Shown: piece by piece, positions 7,236-15,971 of the stretch
Position numbering within the stretch: the stretch's first letter is position 1
Layout of the letters: every line of letters begins with the position of its first letter
Assembly (NCBI GenBank): GCA_038141705.1
Contig: JAYQIQ010000001.1
Span: 186,001-250,000 of the forward strand
From: Eutrophomonas brisbanensis
GTDB taxonomy: Bacteria > Pseudomonadota > Gammaproteobacteria > Burkholderiales > Eutrophovitaceae
Reading direction: 5' to 3'
DNA: 64,000 nucleotides
Position numbers and translations under genes: made by a program
The notes under the pieces: generated by a model
Seen by the model: only the letters and a program-made list of their open reading frames with translations
The model's database searches: none
What the model was told of the DNA's origin: nothing

Positions 7236-10088
7236 TTAGGCGCTTACAGTTTCACTGGCCTTCGCAAGCAACTCGAGCTGCTCTTTATTGAATCGATGGA
7301 ACTGCTTTTGCCATTCCGTAGGCTGGGTTACTGGTTCAACCTGAACTGCAGTCACTTTGTACTCCGGACAATTGGTTGCCCAATCAGAATTATCCGTTGT
7401 GATCACGTTCGCACCCGACTCTGGGAAATGGAATGTCGTGTAGACCACCCCAGGTTGCACACGATCACTCACCCGAGCCCGAAGTACAGTCTGTCCAGCA
7501 CGACTGCTGATCCCTACCCAGTCATCCGATTTGATACCACGCACCTCTGCGTCACTTGGATGAATGTCTAATCTATCCTCGTCAAACCAGACGACGTTTG
7601 GTGTTCTTCTCGTTTGCGCTCCGACATTGTACTGAGACAGAATACGACCAGTGGTTAGTATCAATGGGAACTTTCTCGTTGCTCGCTCATTCGTTGGAAC
7701 GTATTCAGTAATGACGAATTTCCCTTTGCCACGCACGAACTCATCGATATGCATGATAGGAGTTCCCTCAGGCGTATTTTCGTTACAGGGCCATTGGATA
7801 CTACCCAAAGCATCTAGCTTCTCGTAACTTACCCCATGGAATGTTGGAGTGAGCTTCGCAATCTCGTCCATTATTTCCGATGGATGCTGGTAAGTCATGG
7901 TGTATCCAAGCGCATTTGAGAGCATCACTGTGCCTTCCCAATCGGCCTTTCCACCGAGTGGCTCCATTACTTTCCTGACTCTAGAAATTCGACGCTCAGC
8001 GTTGGTAAACGTACCATCCTTCTCTAGGAAAGAAGCGCCGGGGAGGAAAACGTGCGCATACTTCGCAGTTTCGTTCAAGAATATGTCCTGAATAACAACA
8101 CACTCCATCGCCTCCAGTGCTGCAGTCACATGCAAGGTGTTCGGATCCGATTGCGCTATATCCTCCCCCTGAACATATAGACCCTTAAATTCATTCGAGA
8201 CTGCCGCGTCCAACATATTTGGAATTCGAAGACCTGGCTCGTGATCCAAAGATACTCCCCACTCACCTTCGAACAACTCTCTCGTTACCGAGTCAGATAG
8301 ATGGCGATATCCAGGCAACTCATGTGGGAATGACCCCATGTCGCAGGATCCCTGAACGTTGTTCTGCCCTCTGAGCGGATTAACACCGACACCGGGCCGT
8401 CCAATATTTCCAGTTAGCATCGCGAGATTCGCGATACCCATGACCATCGTAGAACCTTGGCTATGCTCAGTGACGCCGAGCCCGTAATAAATAGCAGAGT
8501 TCCCTTGTTGCGCATACAGTCGAGCAGCTCCACGAATGAGATCAGGGTCAACGCCAGTAACGTCTTCAAGCGTCTCAGGCGAATTCTTATCCTGTTTAAT
8601 AAAATCGACCCACTTTGCAAAATCAACCGCCTCACATCGCTTCTCAACAAATTCTTTGTTGAAGAGGCTCTCACTAACGATAACGTGGGCAAGGGCGTTG
8701 ATAATTGCGACGTTGGTTCCCGGTCTTAGCTTTAGATGGTAACTCGCTTTAATGTGCGGGCTATCTACCAAATCAATCGCACGAGGATCGACAACAATCA
8801 ATTTTGCTCCTTGTCGGAGCCGCTTCTTCAATCGCGATGCGAATACTGGATGTCCATCGGTTGGATTTGCACCGATAACCATCGCAACGTCGGTTTTCAT
8901 TACCGAATCGAAATCTTGTGTTCCCGCAGACTCACCTAATGTTGTCTTGAGACCGTATCCAGTTGGTGAGTGGCAAACACGAGCACAGGTGTCTACGTTG
9001 TTATTTCCAAACGCTGCTCTCACTAATTTTTGAACAAGGTAGGTCTCCTCATTCGTACACCTAGATGATGTTATTCCTCCAACTGAACTTCGACCATACT
9101 TTGCTTGGATTCTCTTAAACTCACTCGCTGCATGTTGAACCGCCTCTTCCCAACTAACTTCCTTCCAGGGGTCCGTAATTTTTGACCGAATCATGGGCTT
9201 CGTAATGCGATCCTTATGTGTGGCGTATCCGAATGCAAACCTACCTTTGACACATGAATGTCCTCGGTTGGCCTTACCGTCCTGATCAGGAACCATTCGA
9301 ACAACATCATTCCCCTTGATTTCAGCTTTGAAAGAACAACCGACTCCGCAATAGGCACACGTTGTCTTCACACTGCGTTCCGCCTGCCCCATTTGTATAA
9401 CAGACTTCTCCATTAACGTTGCGGTCGGGCACGCTTCTACGCAAGCACCACAGCTCACGCACTCGGACTCTAAAAACGTTTCCTTCTTACCAGCGGAAAC
9501 GCTGGATCCAAAACCCCTACCGTCGATCGTTAATGCAAAGGTACCCTGGGTTTCCTCGCACGCCCTTACACATCGCGAGCATACGATGCACTTTGAGGCA
9601 TCGAAGGTAAAGTAAGGATTGCTTTCGTCTTTCTTTTCTGCGAGGTGATTCTTACCCTCAAATCCATATCGAACCTCGCGAAGGCCAACCACTCCGGCCA
9701 TATCTTGAAGTTCACAGTTGCCATTCGCAGGACAAGTTAAACAGTCCAGAGGGTGGTCCGAAATGTATAACTCCATAACCTCACGACGCAGTTTCGCCAG
9801 CTTTTGGGTTTGAGTACGAACGACCATTCCCTCAGCAACAGGAGTAGTGCAAGATGCTGGGTAACCTTTTCTACCCTCAACCTCTACTAGACACAATCGA
9901 CAAGAACCAAATGGCTCCAAGCTATCTGTCGCGCAGAGTTTAGGAATGGAAATCCCCGCCTCTCCAGCAGCACGTAATACAGAACTGCCTTCTGGAACGG
10001 ACACGTCGATTCCATCAACAGAAATCGTCACTAGCGTTTCCGATTCCCTCTTCGGTGTTCCCAGATCTCTCCACGTCGTCAGACTCAT
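7236..10088 (-). CDS. fdsA: NAD-dependent formate dehydrogenase alpha (catalytic) subunit FdsA
   Basis: Molybdenum bis-MGD enzyme oxidising formate to CO2. From the chosen start (ATG 10088, behind GGAGGTGGTGAT) it has 950 residues. They are a 2Fe-2S ferredoxin domain (Cys 52, 63, 66, 80), the HxxxCxxCxxxxxC cluster (about 112-125), two 4Fe-4S motifs (Cys 167/170/173/177 and 210/213/216/220), and the Mo-domain 4Fe-4S (CAYCGVGC at 244-251, Cys 279). The Mo ligand is Cys 372 in CARVCHSPTGYGL, so this is a cysteine enzyme, not selenocysteine. An upstream in-frame start at 10145 overlaps fdsB and is less likely. It is intact, 19 bases after fdsB. Confidence 0.96.
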   Translation of the reverse strand: MSLTTWRDLGTPKRESETLVTISVDGIDVSVPEGSSVLRAAGEAGISIPKLCATDSLEPFGSCRLCLVEVEGRKGYPASCTTPVAEGMVVRTQTQKLAKLRREVMELYISDHPLDCLTCPANGNCELQDMAGVVGLREVRYGFEGKNHLAEKKDESNPYFTFDASKCIVCSRCVRACEETQGTFALTIDGRGFGSSVSAGKKETFLESECVSCGACVEACPTATLMEKSVIQMGQAERSVKTTCAYCGVGCSFKAEIKGNDVVRMVPDQDGKANRGHSCVKGRFAFGYATHKDRITKPMIRSKITDPWKEVSWEEAVQHAASEFKRIQAKYGRSSVGGITSSRCTNEETYLVQKLVRAAFGNNNVDTCARVCHSPTGYGLKTTLGESAGTQDFDSVMKTDVAMVIGANPTDGHPVFASRLKKRLRQGAKLIVVDPRAIDLVDSPHIKASYHLKLRPGTNVAIINALAHVIVSESLFNKEFVEKRCEAVDFAKWVDFIKQDKNSPETLEDVTGVDPDLIRGAARLYAQQGNSAIYYGLGVTEHSQGSTMVMGIANLAMLTGNIGRPGVGVNPLRGQNNVQGSCDMGSFPHELPGYRHLSDSVTRELFEGEWGVSLDHEPGLRIPNMLDAAVSNEFKGLYVQGEDIAQSDPNTLHVTAALEAMECVVIQDIFLNETAKYAHVFLPGASFLEKDGTFTNAERRISRVRKVMEPLGGKADWEGTVMLSNALGYTMTYQHPSEIMDEIAKLTPTFHGVSYEKLDALGSIQWPCNENTPEGTPIMHIDEFVRGKGKFVITEYVPTNERATRKFPLILTTGRILSQYNVGAQTRRTPNVVWFDEDRLDIHPSDAEVRGIKSDDWVGISSRAGQTVLRARVSDRVQPGVVYTTFHFPESGANVITTDNSDWATNCPEYKVTAVQVEPVTQPTEWQKQFHRFNKEQLELLAKASETVSA

Positions 10089-10107
10089 ATCACCACCTCC
10101 AGCTGAA

Positions 10108-11673
10108 CTAAGCAGCTTCCTTAATTTTTTTATTCTGAAGTCCAAAATCTTCAGGAAAATGCTTCATTGAACTCATCACTGGAAACGGGATCATGCCACC
10201 AAGCGCGCAGAGCGATCCATGTAGCATCGTGTCACACAGATCCTCGACTAATTCGGCATTACTCTCTCTATTCTCTCCAGCGATAATCTTATCGATAGTC
10301 TCCATACCTCTCGTTGACCCAATACGACACGGAGTACATTTGCCACACGACTCGATCGCACAAAATTCCATTGCAAATCGAGCCATCTTGGACATATCCA
10401 CGGTGTCATCAAACACCACGATGCCGCCATGCCCTAACATTGCACCATTCTCAGCAAACGTCTCGTAATCGAACTTCATATCGAACTGACTCGCTGGGAT
10501 GTATGCGCCTAAGGGACCACCAACCTGAACCGCTCGAACCGGTCTACCACTCGCAGAACCGCCTCCAAACTCATAGATCAAATCGTTTAACGTTATTCCA
10601 AACGCTTTCTCAACAAGGCCGCCACGCTTTACGTTCCCTGTGATCTGTATCGGGAGAGTGCCTTTCGACCGTCCCATTCCAAAATTTTTGTAGGACTCAG
10701 CGCCCTTTGCAAGAATGAAAGGAACGGACCCCAAAGTAACGACGTTATTCACCACCGTAGGCTTACCAAACAAGCCGGATATGGCTGGCAGCGGTGGCTT
10801 TGCCCTGACCAGGCCTCTCTTGCCCTCCAAACTCTCAAGTAGCGATGTTTCCTCGCCACAAATATAAGCCCCAGCAGCTCGCCGAAGTTCAATATCGAAA
10901 CTAAAGTGAGAACCTGCTACCGAGTCTCCAAGGTAACCAGCCTCTCTGGCATTAACCAGCGCTTTTTCAAATATTTTCTCGGCATGGGGATACTCCGATC
11001 GCAAGTATAGGTATCCTTTACTCGCCCCAACCGCTATCCCGGCGATTGTCATTCCCTCTATGAGGCAAAGCGGATCGCCCTCGATAGTCATGCGATCACT
11101 GAATGTTCCCGAGTCACCCTCATCAGCATTGCACACGATGTACTTTTGATCTGCGCTACAGTCGAGAACTGTTTTCCACTTGACTCCGGTTGGAAATGCA
11201 GCACCTCCTCTTCCTCTCAGCCCTGAATCGGTTACCGCATCAACAATCTCACTTTGAGACATTTTGAGAGCATTCGCTAAGCCATCAAATCCGCCGAGAG
11301 ATACATACGTTTCAATATTCGAAGGATCCCCAAGACCATTTCTGGCAAAAGAAAGTCTCTCTTGATTTTTTAAATAAGGAATTTCCGACACGAGACCTAC
11401 ATGTTTTTCATGCGCTCCACCGTTTAAAAAGTCGCAATCAAACAAACTGGCCACATCAGACTTGGCAATGTTCGAGTATCCGATTCTACCTTTTGCAGTC
11501 TCGACTTCTACGAGGGGTTCAGCCCAAACAAGCCCACGCGATCCATTGCGAATGATATTTACTGCTGTTCCGAGCTTTTCAGCGACGACCCCGATTTCAT
11601 TTGCCACATGATCTGCTCCTAAAGCGATCGCGGACGAGTCTTGTGGGACATAAACCGTTATTCCACTCATCAA
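10108..11673 (-). CDS. fdsB: NAD-dependent formate dehydrogenase beta subunit FdsB (NuoF-like)
   Basis: Flavoprotein subunit that passes electrons from FdsA to NAD+. It is 521 residues: an N-terminal thioredoxin-like domain as in FdsB, then a NuoF-like core with LRGRGGAAFPTGVKWKTVL (FMN/NADH site), CNADEGDSGTFSDRM, YICGEETSLLESLEGKRG and PPLPAISGLFGKPTVVNNV. The 4Fe-4S cysteines are in CAIESCGKCTPCRIGSTRG plus a downstream Cys in GSLCALGG. It overlaps fdsG by 4 bases. It is intact. Confidence 0.96.
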   Translation of the reverse strand: MMSGITVYVPQDSSAIALGADHVANEIGVVAEKLGTAVNIIRNGSRGLVWAEPLVEVETAKGRIGYSNIAKSDVASLFDCDFLNGGAHEKHVGLVSEIPYLKNQERLSFARNGLGDPSNIETYVSLGGFDGLANALKMSQSEIVDAVTDSGLRGRGGAAFPTGVKWKTVLDCSADQKYIVCNADEGDSGTFSDRMTIEGDPLCLIEGMTIAGIAVGASKGYLYLRSEYPHAEKIFEKALVNAREAGYLGDSVAGSHFSFDIELRRAAGAYICGEETSLLESLEGKRGLVRAKPPLPAISGLFGKPTVVNNVVTLGSVPFILAKGAESYKNFGMGRSKGTLPIQITGNVKRGGLVEKAFGITLNDLIYEFGGGSASGRPVRAVQVGGPLGAYIPASQFDMKFDYETFAENGAMLGHGGIVVFDDTVDMSKMARFAMEFCAIESCGKCTPCRIGSTRGMETIDKIIAGENRESNAELVEDLCDTMLHGSLCALGGMIPFPVMSSMKHFPEDFGLQNKKIKEAA

Positions 11674-12140
11674 ATCTCTCCCATCGCTATCACCTCATCG
11701 ACGCGAGATGCAGTCACCCTTGCCAATGGCACATCATTCACCATCAGCGCTGGCGCACAAGCACAATGGCCTAAGCAGTAAACGGCCTCCAGCGAATACT
11801 CTCCATCACTTGAAGTTTGATGGAAGTCGATACCAAGCTTTGTCTTAAGCGCCTCAGCCACGTCATCACCTCCCATCGACTTGCAAGCTTCTGAACGGCA
11901 AACTTGAATGACCTTCTTTCCGGGAGGAGATGTTCTAAAGTGGTGATAAAAAGATATGACGCCATGCACTTCTGCTCTTGAAAGCCCGAGAGACTTGCCA
12001 ATTCGCTCTATTCCGTCCTCTGGCACATATCCAATTGCATCCTGAATGTGATGGAGGATCGGCAGCAACGCGCCCTCTTTCCCGGCATTTGCATCCAAAG
12101 CATTATTAACTGCCGTGACTGTTTGATCTTTCTCTGACAA
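11670..12140 (-). CDS. fdsG: NAD-dependent formate dehydrogenase gamma subunit FdsG (NuoE-like)
   Basis: A 156-residue thioredoxin-fold 2Fe-2S subunit. Features are LLPILHHIQDAIGYVPEDGI, GLSRAEVHGVISFYHHFR, and the cluster cysteines in VCRSEACKSMGG and VYCLGHCACAPALMVND. It is the first gene of the fdsGBA-fdhD-fdsD operon and is transcribed away from the ModE/binding-protein regulator at 12343. It is intact. Confidence 0.95.
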   Translation of the reverse strand: MSEKDQTVTAVNNALDANAGKEGALLPILHHIQDAIGYVPEDGIERIGKSLGLSRAEVHGVISFYHHFRTSPPGKKVIQVCRSEACKSMGGDDVAEALKTKLGIDFHQTSSDGEYSLEAVYCLGHCACAPALMVNDVPLARVTASRVDEVIAMGEI

Positions 12141-12236
12141 ATAACCCCCTCAATTTCTTCAATCGATGAACTGGTTCAGCGAACCCTAGTCTCATGGACC
12201 AGTAATCACCCACATAATTCAAACCAGAGCAGGCAA

Positions 12237-12262
12237 AAGTTATGAAAGTTTTTTCATAACTT
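12237..12262. promoter_or_regulatory. Perfect 11-bp inverted repeat in the fds promoter region
   Basis: AAGTTATGAAA (12237-12247), a 4-base loop, then TTTCATAACTT (12252-12262). It lies about 97 bases upstream of the fdsG start and about 80 bases before the divergent regulator, and is a good candidate operator. It has no T-tract beyond the arm and is not placed as a terminator. The rest of the 12141-12342 spacer is AT-rich, with further short palindromes (CAATATTG, and ATATGCAT with ATACATAT), but I could not fix a promoter. Confidence 0.55.
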
Positions 12263-12342
12263 ATAGAATATAATCAAATTTTGCGTAACAATATTGCAGT
12301 TCATGCAAAACCACAATATGCATAAATATACATATATAAGAT

Positions 12343-13413
12343 ATGCCAAAAGTTAGTTTGCGCCCTTCCTGGTCCATATCAAACGAGTCGGGAAAAGATC
12401 TTGGACCTGAGATATTCACTCTCCTCGATGCCATCAGAAACCGAGGCCGGCTAACGGCAGCAGCGAAAGACTTGGGAGTTTCCTACAGACATGCGTGGAA
12501 TATGGTGCAGCACTGGAGGCAATTCTTTGGTACTGAGCTCATCTCCTTTACCCAGGGTAAGGGCGCAACACTTACCGATGTGGGTGAAAAACTACTGTGG
12601 GCAGAACAGCGTGCATCTGCCCGTATTGGGCTTCAGCTTGATTCACTCACCTCAGAGCTAAATCTAGAACTTAATAGAACCTTAACCTCGAGCAAAACTG
12701 CTCTCACCATTTACGCCAGTTATGGCTTCGCTGTCGCCTACCTACCAGAACTCTTGAAATCAAAACCCGATATCCAGGTGGATTTGCGCTACTTGGGTGC
12801 AGTCGAATCTCTAAGTGCTCTCTCACGAGGGGATTGTGACCTCGCTGGATTCCACCTTCCACAGGGTGGTTATGGAAAAAAAGCGGTAGAACTCTTTTCC
12901 CCCTTGCTTGACTCTAACGAGCACAAACTTGTCCACCTTGTAACCCGAACGCAAGGGCTTTTTGTTGCTCCAGGGAATCCAAAAAATATAAAAACGTTAT
13001 CGGACCTAAAAGATAAACAAATACGATTTATCAACCGCCAAAAAGGATCTGGCACGAGGATCCTTTTCGATGAACTTCTCAAGAAAAACTCGCTTGCGAG
13101 CGCAGACGTGAGTGGGTATCAAAGTGAAGAGTATACCCATGCTGCAGTAGCAGCCTATGTCGCCTCCGGTATGGCTGACGCAGGTTTTGGCGTTCAACCT
13201 GCAGCCGATCAGTTCAATCTCGAATTTATCCCACTTGCCAAAGAAAAATATCTCTTCGCAGTGGCCAAGCGCTCAACGCAAAAACGGGAAATTATTGATC
13301 TCCTAAACCTACTCAAAGGTCCTGAATTTCAGAATTACGTGGGAAGTTTAGCTGGATACTCTGCTCCCGATGCAGGAGAGATCGTTTCCATTAAAGAAGG
13401 GCTGATAGCATAA
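12343..13413 (+). CDS. ModE-type DNA-binding domain fused to a periplasmic-binding-protein-like domain
   Basis: A cytoplasmic regulator of 356 residues with no signal peptide. Residues about 1-110 are a ModE/LysR-type winged helix: LLDAIRNRGRLTAAAKDLGVSYRHAWNMVQHWRQFFG, then FTQGKGATLTDVGEKLL. Residues about 125-340 resemble molybdate/anion-binding proteins: LTIYASYGFAVAYLPELL, VDLRYLGAVESLSALSRGDCDLAGFHLP, GLFVAPGNPKNI, INRQKGSGTRILFDELL and AAVAAYVASGMADAGFGVQPAAD. This architecture is often found beside formate dehydrogenase operons. Its place, divergent from fdsG, suggests it controls fds in response to molybdate or another small anion. The ligand cannot be read from sequence. It is intact. 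Confidence 0.88.
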   Translation: MPKVSLRPSWSISNESGKDLGPEIFTLLDAIRNRGRLTAAAKDLGVSYRHAWNMVQHWRQFFGTELISFTQGKGATLTDVGEKLLWAEQRASARIGLQLDSLTSELNLELNRTLTSSKTALTIYASYGFAVAYLPELLKSKPDIQVDLRYLGAVESLSALSRGDCDLAGFHLPQGGYGKKAVELFSPLLDSNEHKLVHLVTRTQGLFVAPGNPKNIKTLSDLKDKQIRFINRQKGSGTRILFDELLKKNSLASADVSGYQSEEYTHAAVAAYVASGMADAGFGVQPAADQFNLEFIPLAKEKYLFAVAKRSTQKREIIDLLNLLKGPEFQNYVGSLAGYSAPDAGEIVSIKEGLIA

Positions 13414-13416
13414 AAA

Positions 13417-13451
13417 ATCCCCAGAGCCCTGCGCACCGGGCTCCTGGGGAT
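13417..13451 (-). terminator. Strong intrinsic terminator between the regulator and the transporter pair
   Basis: ATCCCCAGAGCCC and GGGCTCCTGGGGAT form a stem with one bulged base. On the minus strand it is followed by a T6 tract, so it ends the transcript of the MFS transporter and its small partner. It sits immediately after the regulator's stop and could also help end that gene. Confidence 0.8.
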
Positions 13452-13473
13452 CTCCTATCCAATTAGCTTGAGG

Positions 13474-13593
13474 CTAACCTAACAACTGCATCGCCTTTTC
13501 AATGGTTTGAAGAAGTCCCCAAACCAGAGGAATTCCCACGAATCCCCAAGCTAGAATAAGATGAAGCGTTGTAGTTTTTCCATCTTTACTCAT
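13474..13593 (-). CDS. MFS transporter small subunit (39 residues)
   Basis: Too short for most gene callers: ATG at 13593 with the site GGAGGAAC just upstream, 39 codons, TAG at 13474. The protein is a short polar N-terminus (MSKDGKTTTLHL) and a single membrane span (ILAWGFVGIPLVWGLLQTI). It matches the small partner proteins encoded right after oxalate/formate-type MFS transporters, here 12 bases after that gene. It is probably a subunit or stabiliser of the transporter. A strong terminator follows. Confidence 0.8.
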   Translation of the reverse strand: MSKDGKTTTLHLILAWGFVGIPLVWGLLQTIEKAMQLLG

Positions 13594-13605
13594 TGTCCGT
13601 TCCTC

Positions 13606-14951
13606 CTAAGCTGTCTGCTTCAAGTGATGTCGCTCATCACCGGCTTTGATTAAGGCGTTCGCGATTAAACCCACAACCAAAAGCCCCGCCATGATGTACA
13701 TCGTCGTGTTATAGGCTTCCGCCTTGGGAATGCCACTGTCGATTTGATATTGTCGGATGTAGTTCACCAACACTGGCCCTAGGATACCGGCTACCGACCA
13801 AGCCGTTAGCAACCTGCCGTGGATCGCACCAACGTACTGAGCTCCAAACATGTCTCTCAAGTAGGCAGGCACAGTGGCAAAACCACCACCGTACATCGTC
13901 ATAATTACGACAAAGCAAAGAACGAAAAGCCCGACGCTTCCTATTGAACCTGTTGACGGCACGAGCGAGTAGAGAACGATACCGATGGCAAAAAAGCAAA
14001 GATAGGTGTTCTTTCTGCCAATATAGTCGGATAACGAAGCCCAAAATATTCGCCCTAGCATGTTCGACAAGCTCAAAACACCGACAAATCCTGCGGCAAC
14101 GGCCGCCGTGACAGCCGGGAACATTTCTTGACTCATCGCTGAGGCTTGTCCAAGCACCCCAATACCTGCAGTAACGTTCATACAGAGCACAACCCAGATA
14201 CACCAAAACTGAGGGTTTTCCAAGCCACATTCACGTGAACATGGGCGTTGGTGACCAATTTCTTCGGCTGCGCTGGAGCAGTCCATCCTTCTGGCTTCCA
14301 TCCCTCCGCCGGCACCCTAACAATCATGGAACCAACGAACATAAATACCGCATATATCAAACCCATTGCTACAAATGCCTCAGCGACACCTATATGTGCG
14401 TCGGTAGTGAACCGATCGAGTAGCCAAACAGAGAGAGGAGAAGCAATAAAAGCGCCTCCACCGAAACCCATAATTGCAAACCCGGTGGCCATGCCTGGCC
14501 GATCAGGGAACCACTTAATGAGGGTAGAAACCGGAGATATGTATCCCAGACCTAGCCCTATTCCCCCTAAAACGCCGTAGCCAAGATAAACAAGCCATAT
14601 GTTATGGAGGCTGACACCCAACGCAGAGACTAAAAATCCTCCAGCCCAACACAACCCAGCGGTAAACATCGCTCTTCTCGGTCCACCTTCTTCCACCCAG
14701 CGCCCAAAAAGCGCCGCTGACAAACCTAAAAAGAATATTGCGATCGAGAAAATCCATCCTAATTCCGTCAGCTTCCAATCATCTGGCGCTGATTCCGTGA
14801 TTCCGATCAATTTGGTCATCGGCAAATTAAACACACTCAATGCATAGGCCTGACCAATACAAAGGTGAATACACAAGGCAGCTGGCGGCACCATCCATCT
14901 ACTGAACCCTGGCCCCGCTACCGATCGCTCTCTAGCTAAAAAACCGCTCAT
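13606..14951 (-). CDS. Oxalate/formate antiporter family (OFA) MFS transporter (frameshifted)
   Basis: Twelve-span major facilitator protein of the OFA family: GQAYALSVFNLPMTKL at the N-terminus, YGVLGGIGLGLGYISPVSTL, IKWFPDRPGMATGFAIMGFGGGA, then MNVTAGIGVLGQASAMSQEM, LSLSNMLGRIFWASLSDYIGRKN and MYGGGFATVPAYLRDMFGAQYVGAIHGRLL. A strong site (GGAGGAGAT) precedes the ATG at 14951. The frame breaks near 14215 at a CCC on the coding strand. Restoring one base joins VNVAWKTPQFWCIWVVL, giving about 448 residues. Beside a formate dehydrogenase operon it may import formate or exchange it for oxalate or another carboxylate. The substrate is inference. Confidence 0.87.
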
Positions 14952-15016
14952 ATCCTGATCTCCTCCAAATGTTATTTTTTCTCAGGCAAGCATCATTAAG
15001 TCACATAGACTTGTTG

Positions 15017-15033
15017 CATAATACCGCATTATG
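15017..15033. promoter_or_regulatory. Inverted repeat in the transporter/mobA divergent spacer
   Basis: CATAAT (15017-15022), 5 bases, ATTATG (15028-15033). It sits midway between the divergent starts of the OFA transporter (14951) and mobA (15072). It may be an operator, since spacers elsewhere in this region also carry palindromes, but with 6-bp arms in AT-rich DNA it could be chance. Confidence 0.35.
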
Positions 15034-15071
15034 AGATTTTTAATACCCCTAACCACAATATGTAGGGATTT

Positions 15072-15718
15072 ATGACAATTACCGCGATAATCTTATGTGG
15101 CGGCGAGGGAAGCCGCATGGGGCATAAAAACAAGGGGCTCTTAGAGTTAGGGGGAAACCACTCATTCAAAGAACGATTGAGCGGCTACCCGAAACTGTTA
15201 CTGAGATACTGGTAAGTGCCAACGCGGACGTAGATAGCTATCGCAATTTGGGGTACACCGTTATCGTTGATGAGTTATCCGATTGCGGTCCACTTGCAGG
15301 AATTCTCGCTTGCTCGAAAAAAGCTAAAGGGGAAACCCTGTACGCCACCGCTTGCGACACACCCTTCGTAACAGCAAGCACAGTGTCCAAACTGTGTCAG
15401 GTGATTGAGTCAGGCACATCAAATCTCGCGATGGCTAGTGACGGGTCAGGAATTCACCATCTATGTTTTGCATCCAACAAGAAAATTTTGCCTAGCATTG
15501 AGAACTATCTAAAAAAAGGCAACAGACGCGTCAAAGACTGGCAAGCCCTACACCAGCCTGCGATTTTGCGTATAACTGACGAAAAAAGTCGAGAATTTTT
15601 AAATATTAATTCAGAGCATGAATGGCATTCAGCCCAAAAATACTTTAGACACTTAATCAGACTAGTTTTTCTCAGAGCTATTTTGGTCGCTTCAAGTCTC
15701 GTTTTTTTATCGTTTTAA
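15072..15718 (+). CDS. mobA: Molybdenum cofactor guanylyltransferase MobA (frameshifted)
   Basis: Attaches GMP to Mo-molybdopterin to make the bis-MGD form that formate dehydrogenase needs. The start ATG (15072) follows TAGGGA. Visible are ITAIILCGGEGSRMGHKNKGLL (the nucleotide-binding signature), then, after a break near 15150-15157 (one base missing in GGGGGAAA), KPLIQRTIERLPETVTEILVSAN, DELSDCGPLAGILACS, YATACDTPFV and CFASNKKILPSIENYL. At about 216 residues it is slightly longer than usual. The last 20 residues overlap the convergent ftsB and are not conserved. Confidence 0.88.
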
Positions 15719-15971
15719 AGAAAACTTCGCCGGACCGAATCATTCCAAGTTCAGATCTAGCCCGCTCCTCTACTTCATCTAGACCAGTCTTCAAATCACT
15801 AATTTGCGCACGAACTGCACTGTTCCTATCTTCTAAATTTTTATTCGTAACCAGCTGGTCATCAATTTTCGATTGAAGCTCCCACACCTCCCACCAACCT
15901 CCCTTTCCAAACCACAAGGGGTACTGAATTAAAAGTAACAGGGCGAAGAATGTCCAGGTTAATATTTTCAT
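15678..15971 (-). CDS. ftsB: Cell division protein FtsB
   Basis: A 97-residue bitopic divisome protein that links FtsL and FtsQ: short N-terminus, one span (ILTWTFFALLLLIQYPLWFG), then a periplasmic coiled coil (LQSKIDDQLVTNKNLEDRNSAV...DLKTGLDEVEERARSELGMIRSGEVFF). The GMIRxGEVFF ending is the family hallmark. It overlaps eno by 4 bases, as in many gammaproteobacteria. The ispD-ispF pair that usually follows is not here. Confidence 0.95.
   Translation of the reverse strand: MKILTWTFFALLLLIQYPLWFGKGGWWEVWELQSKIDDQLVTNKNLEDRNSAVRAQISDLKTGLDEVEERARSELGMIRSGEVFFKTIKKRDLKRPK

Noticed and set aside
7122..7571. Plus-strand open frames antisense to fdhD/fdsA and similar long antisense frames (for example 20978-21457, 21764-22168)
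   Set aside because: They lie opposite well-conserved genes, have no ribosome sites or recognisable motifs and are explained by codon bias of the true strand.
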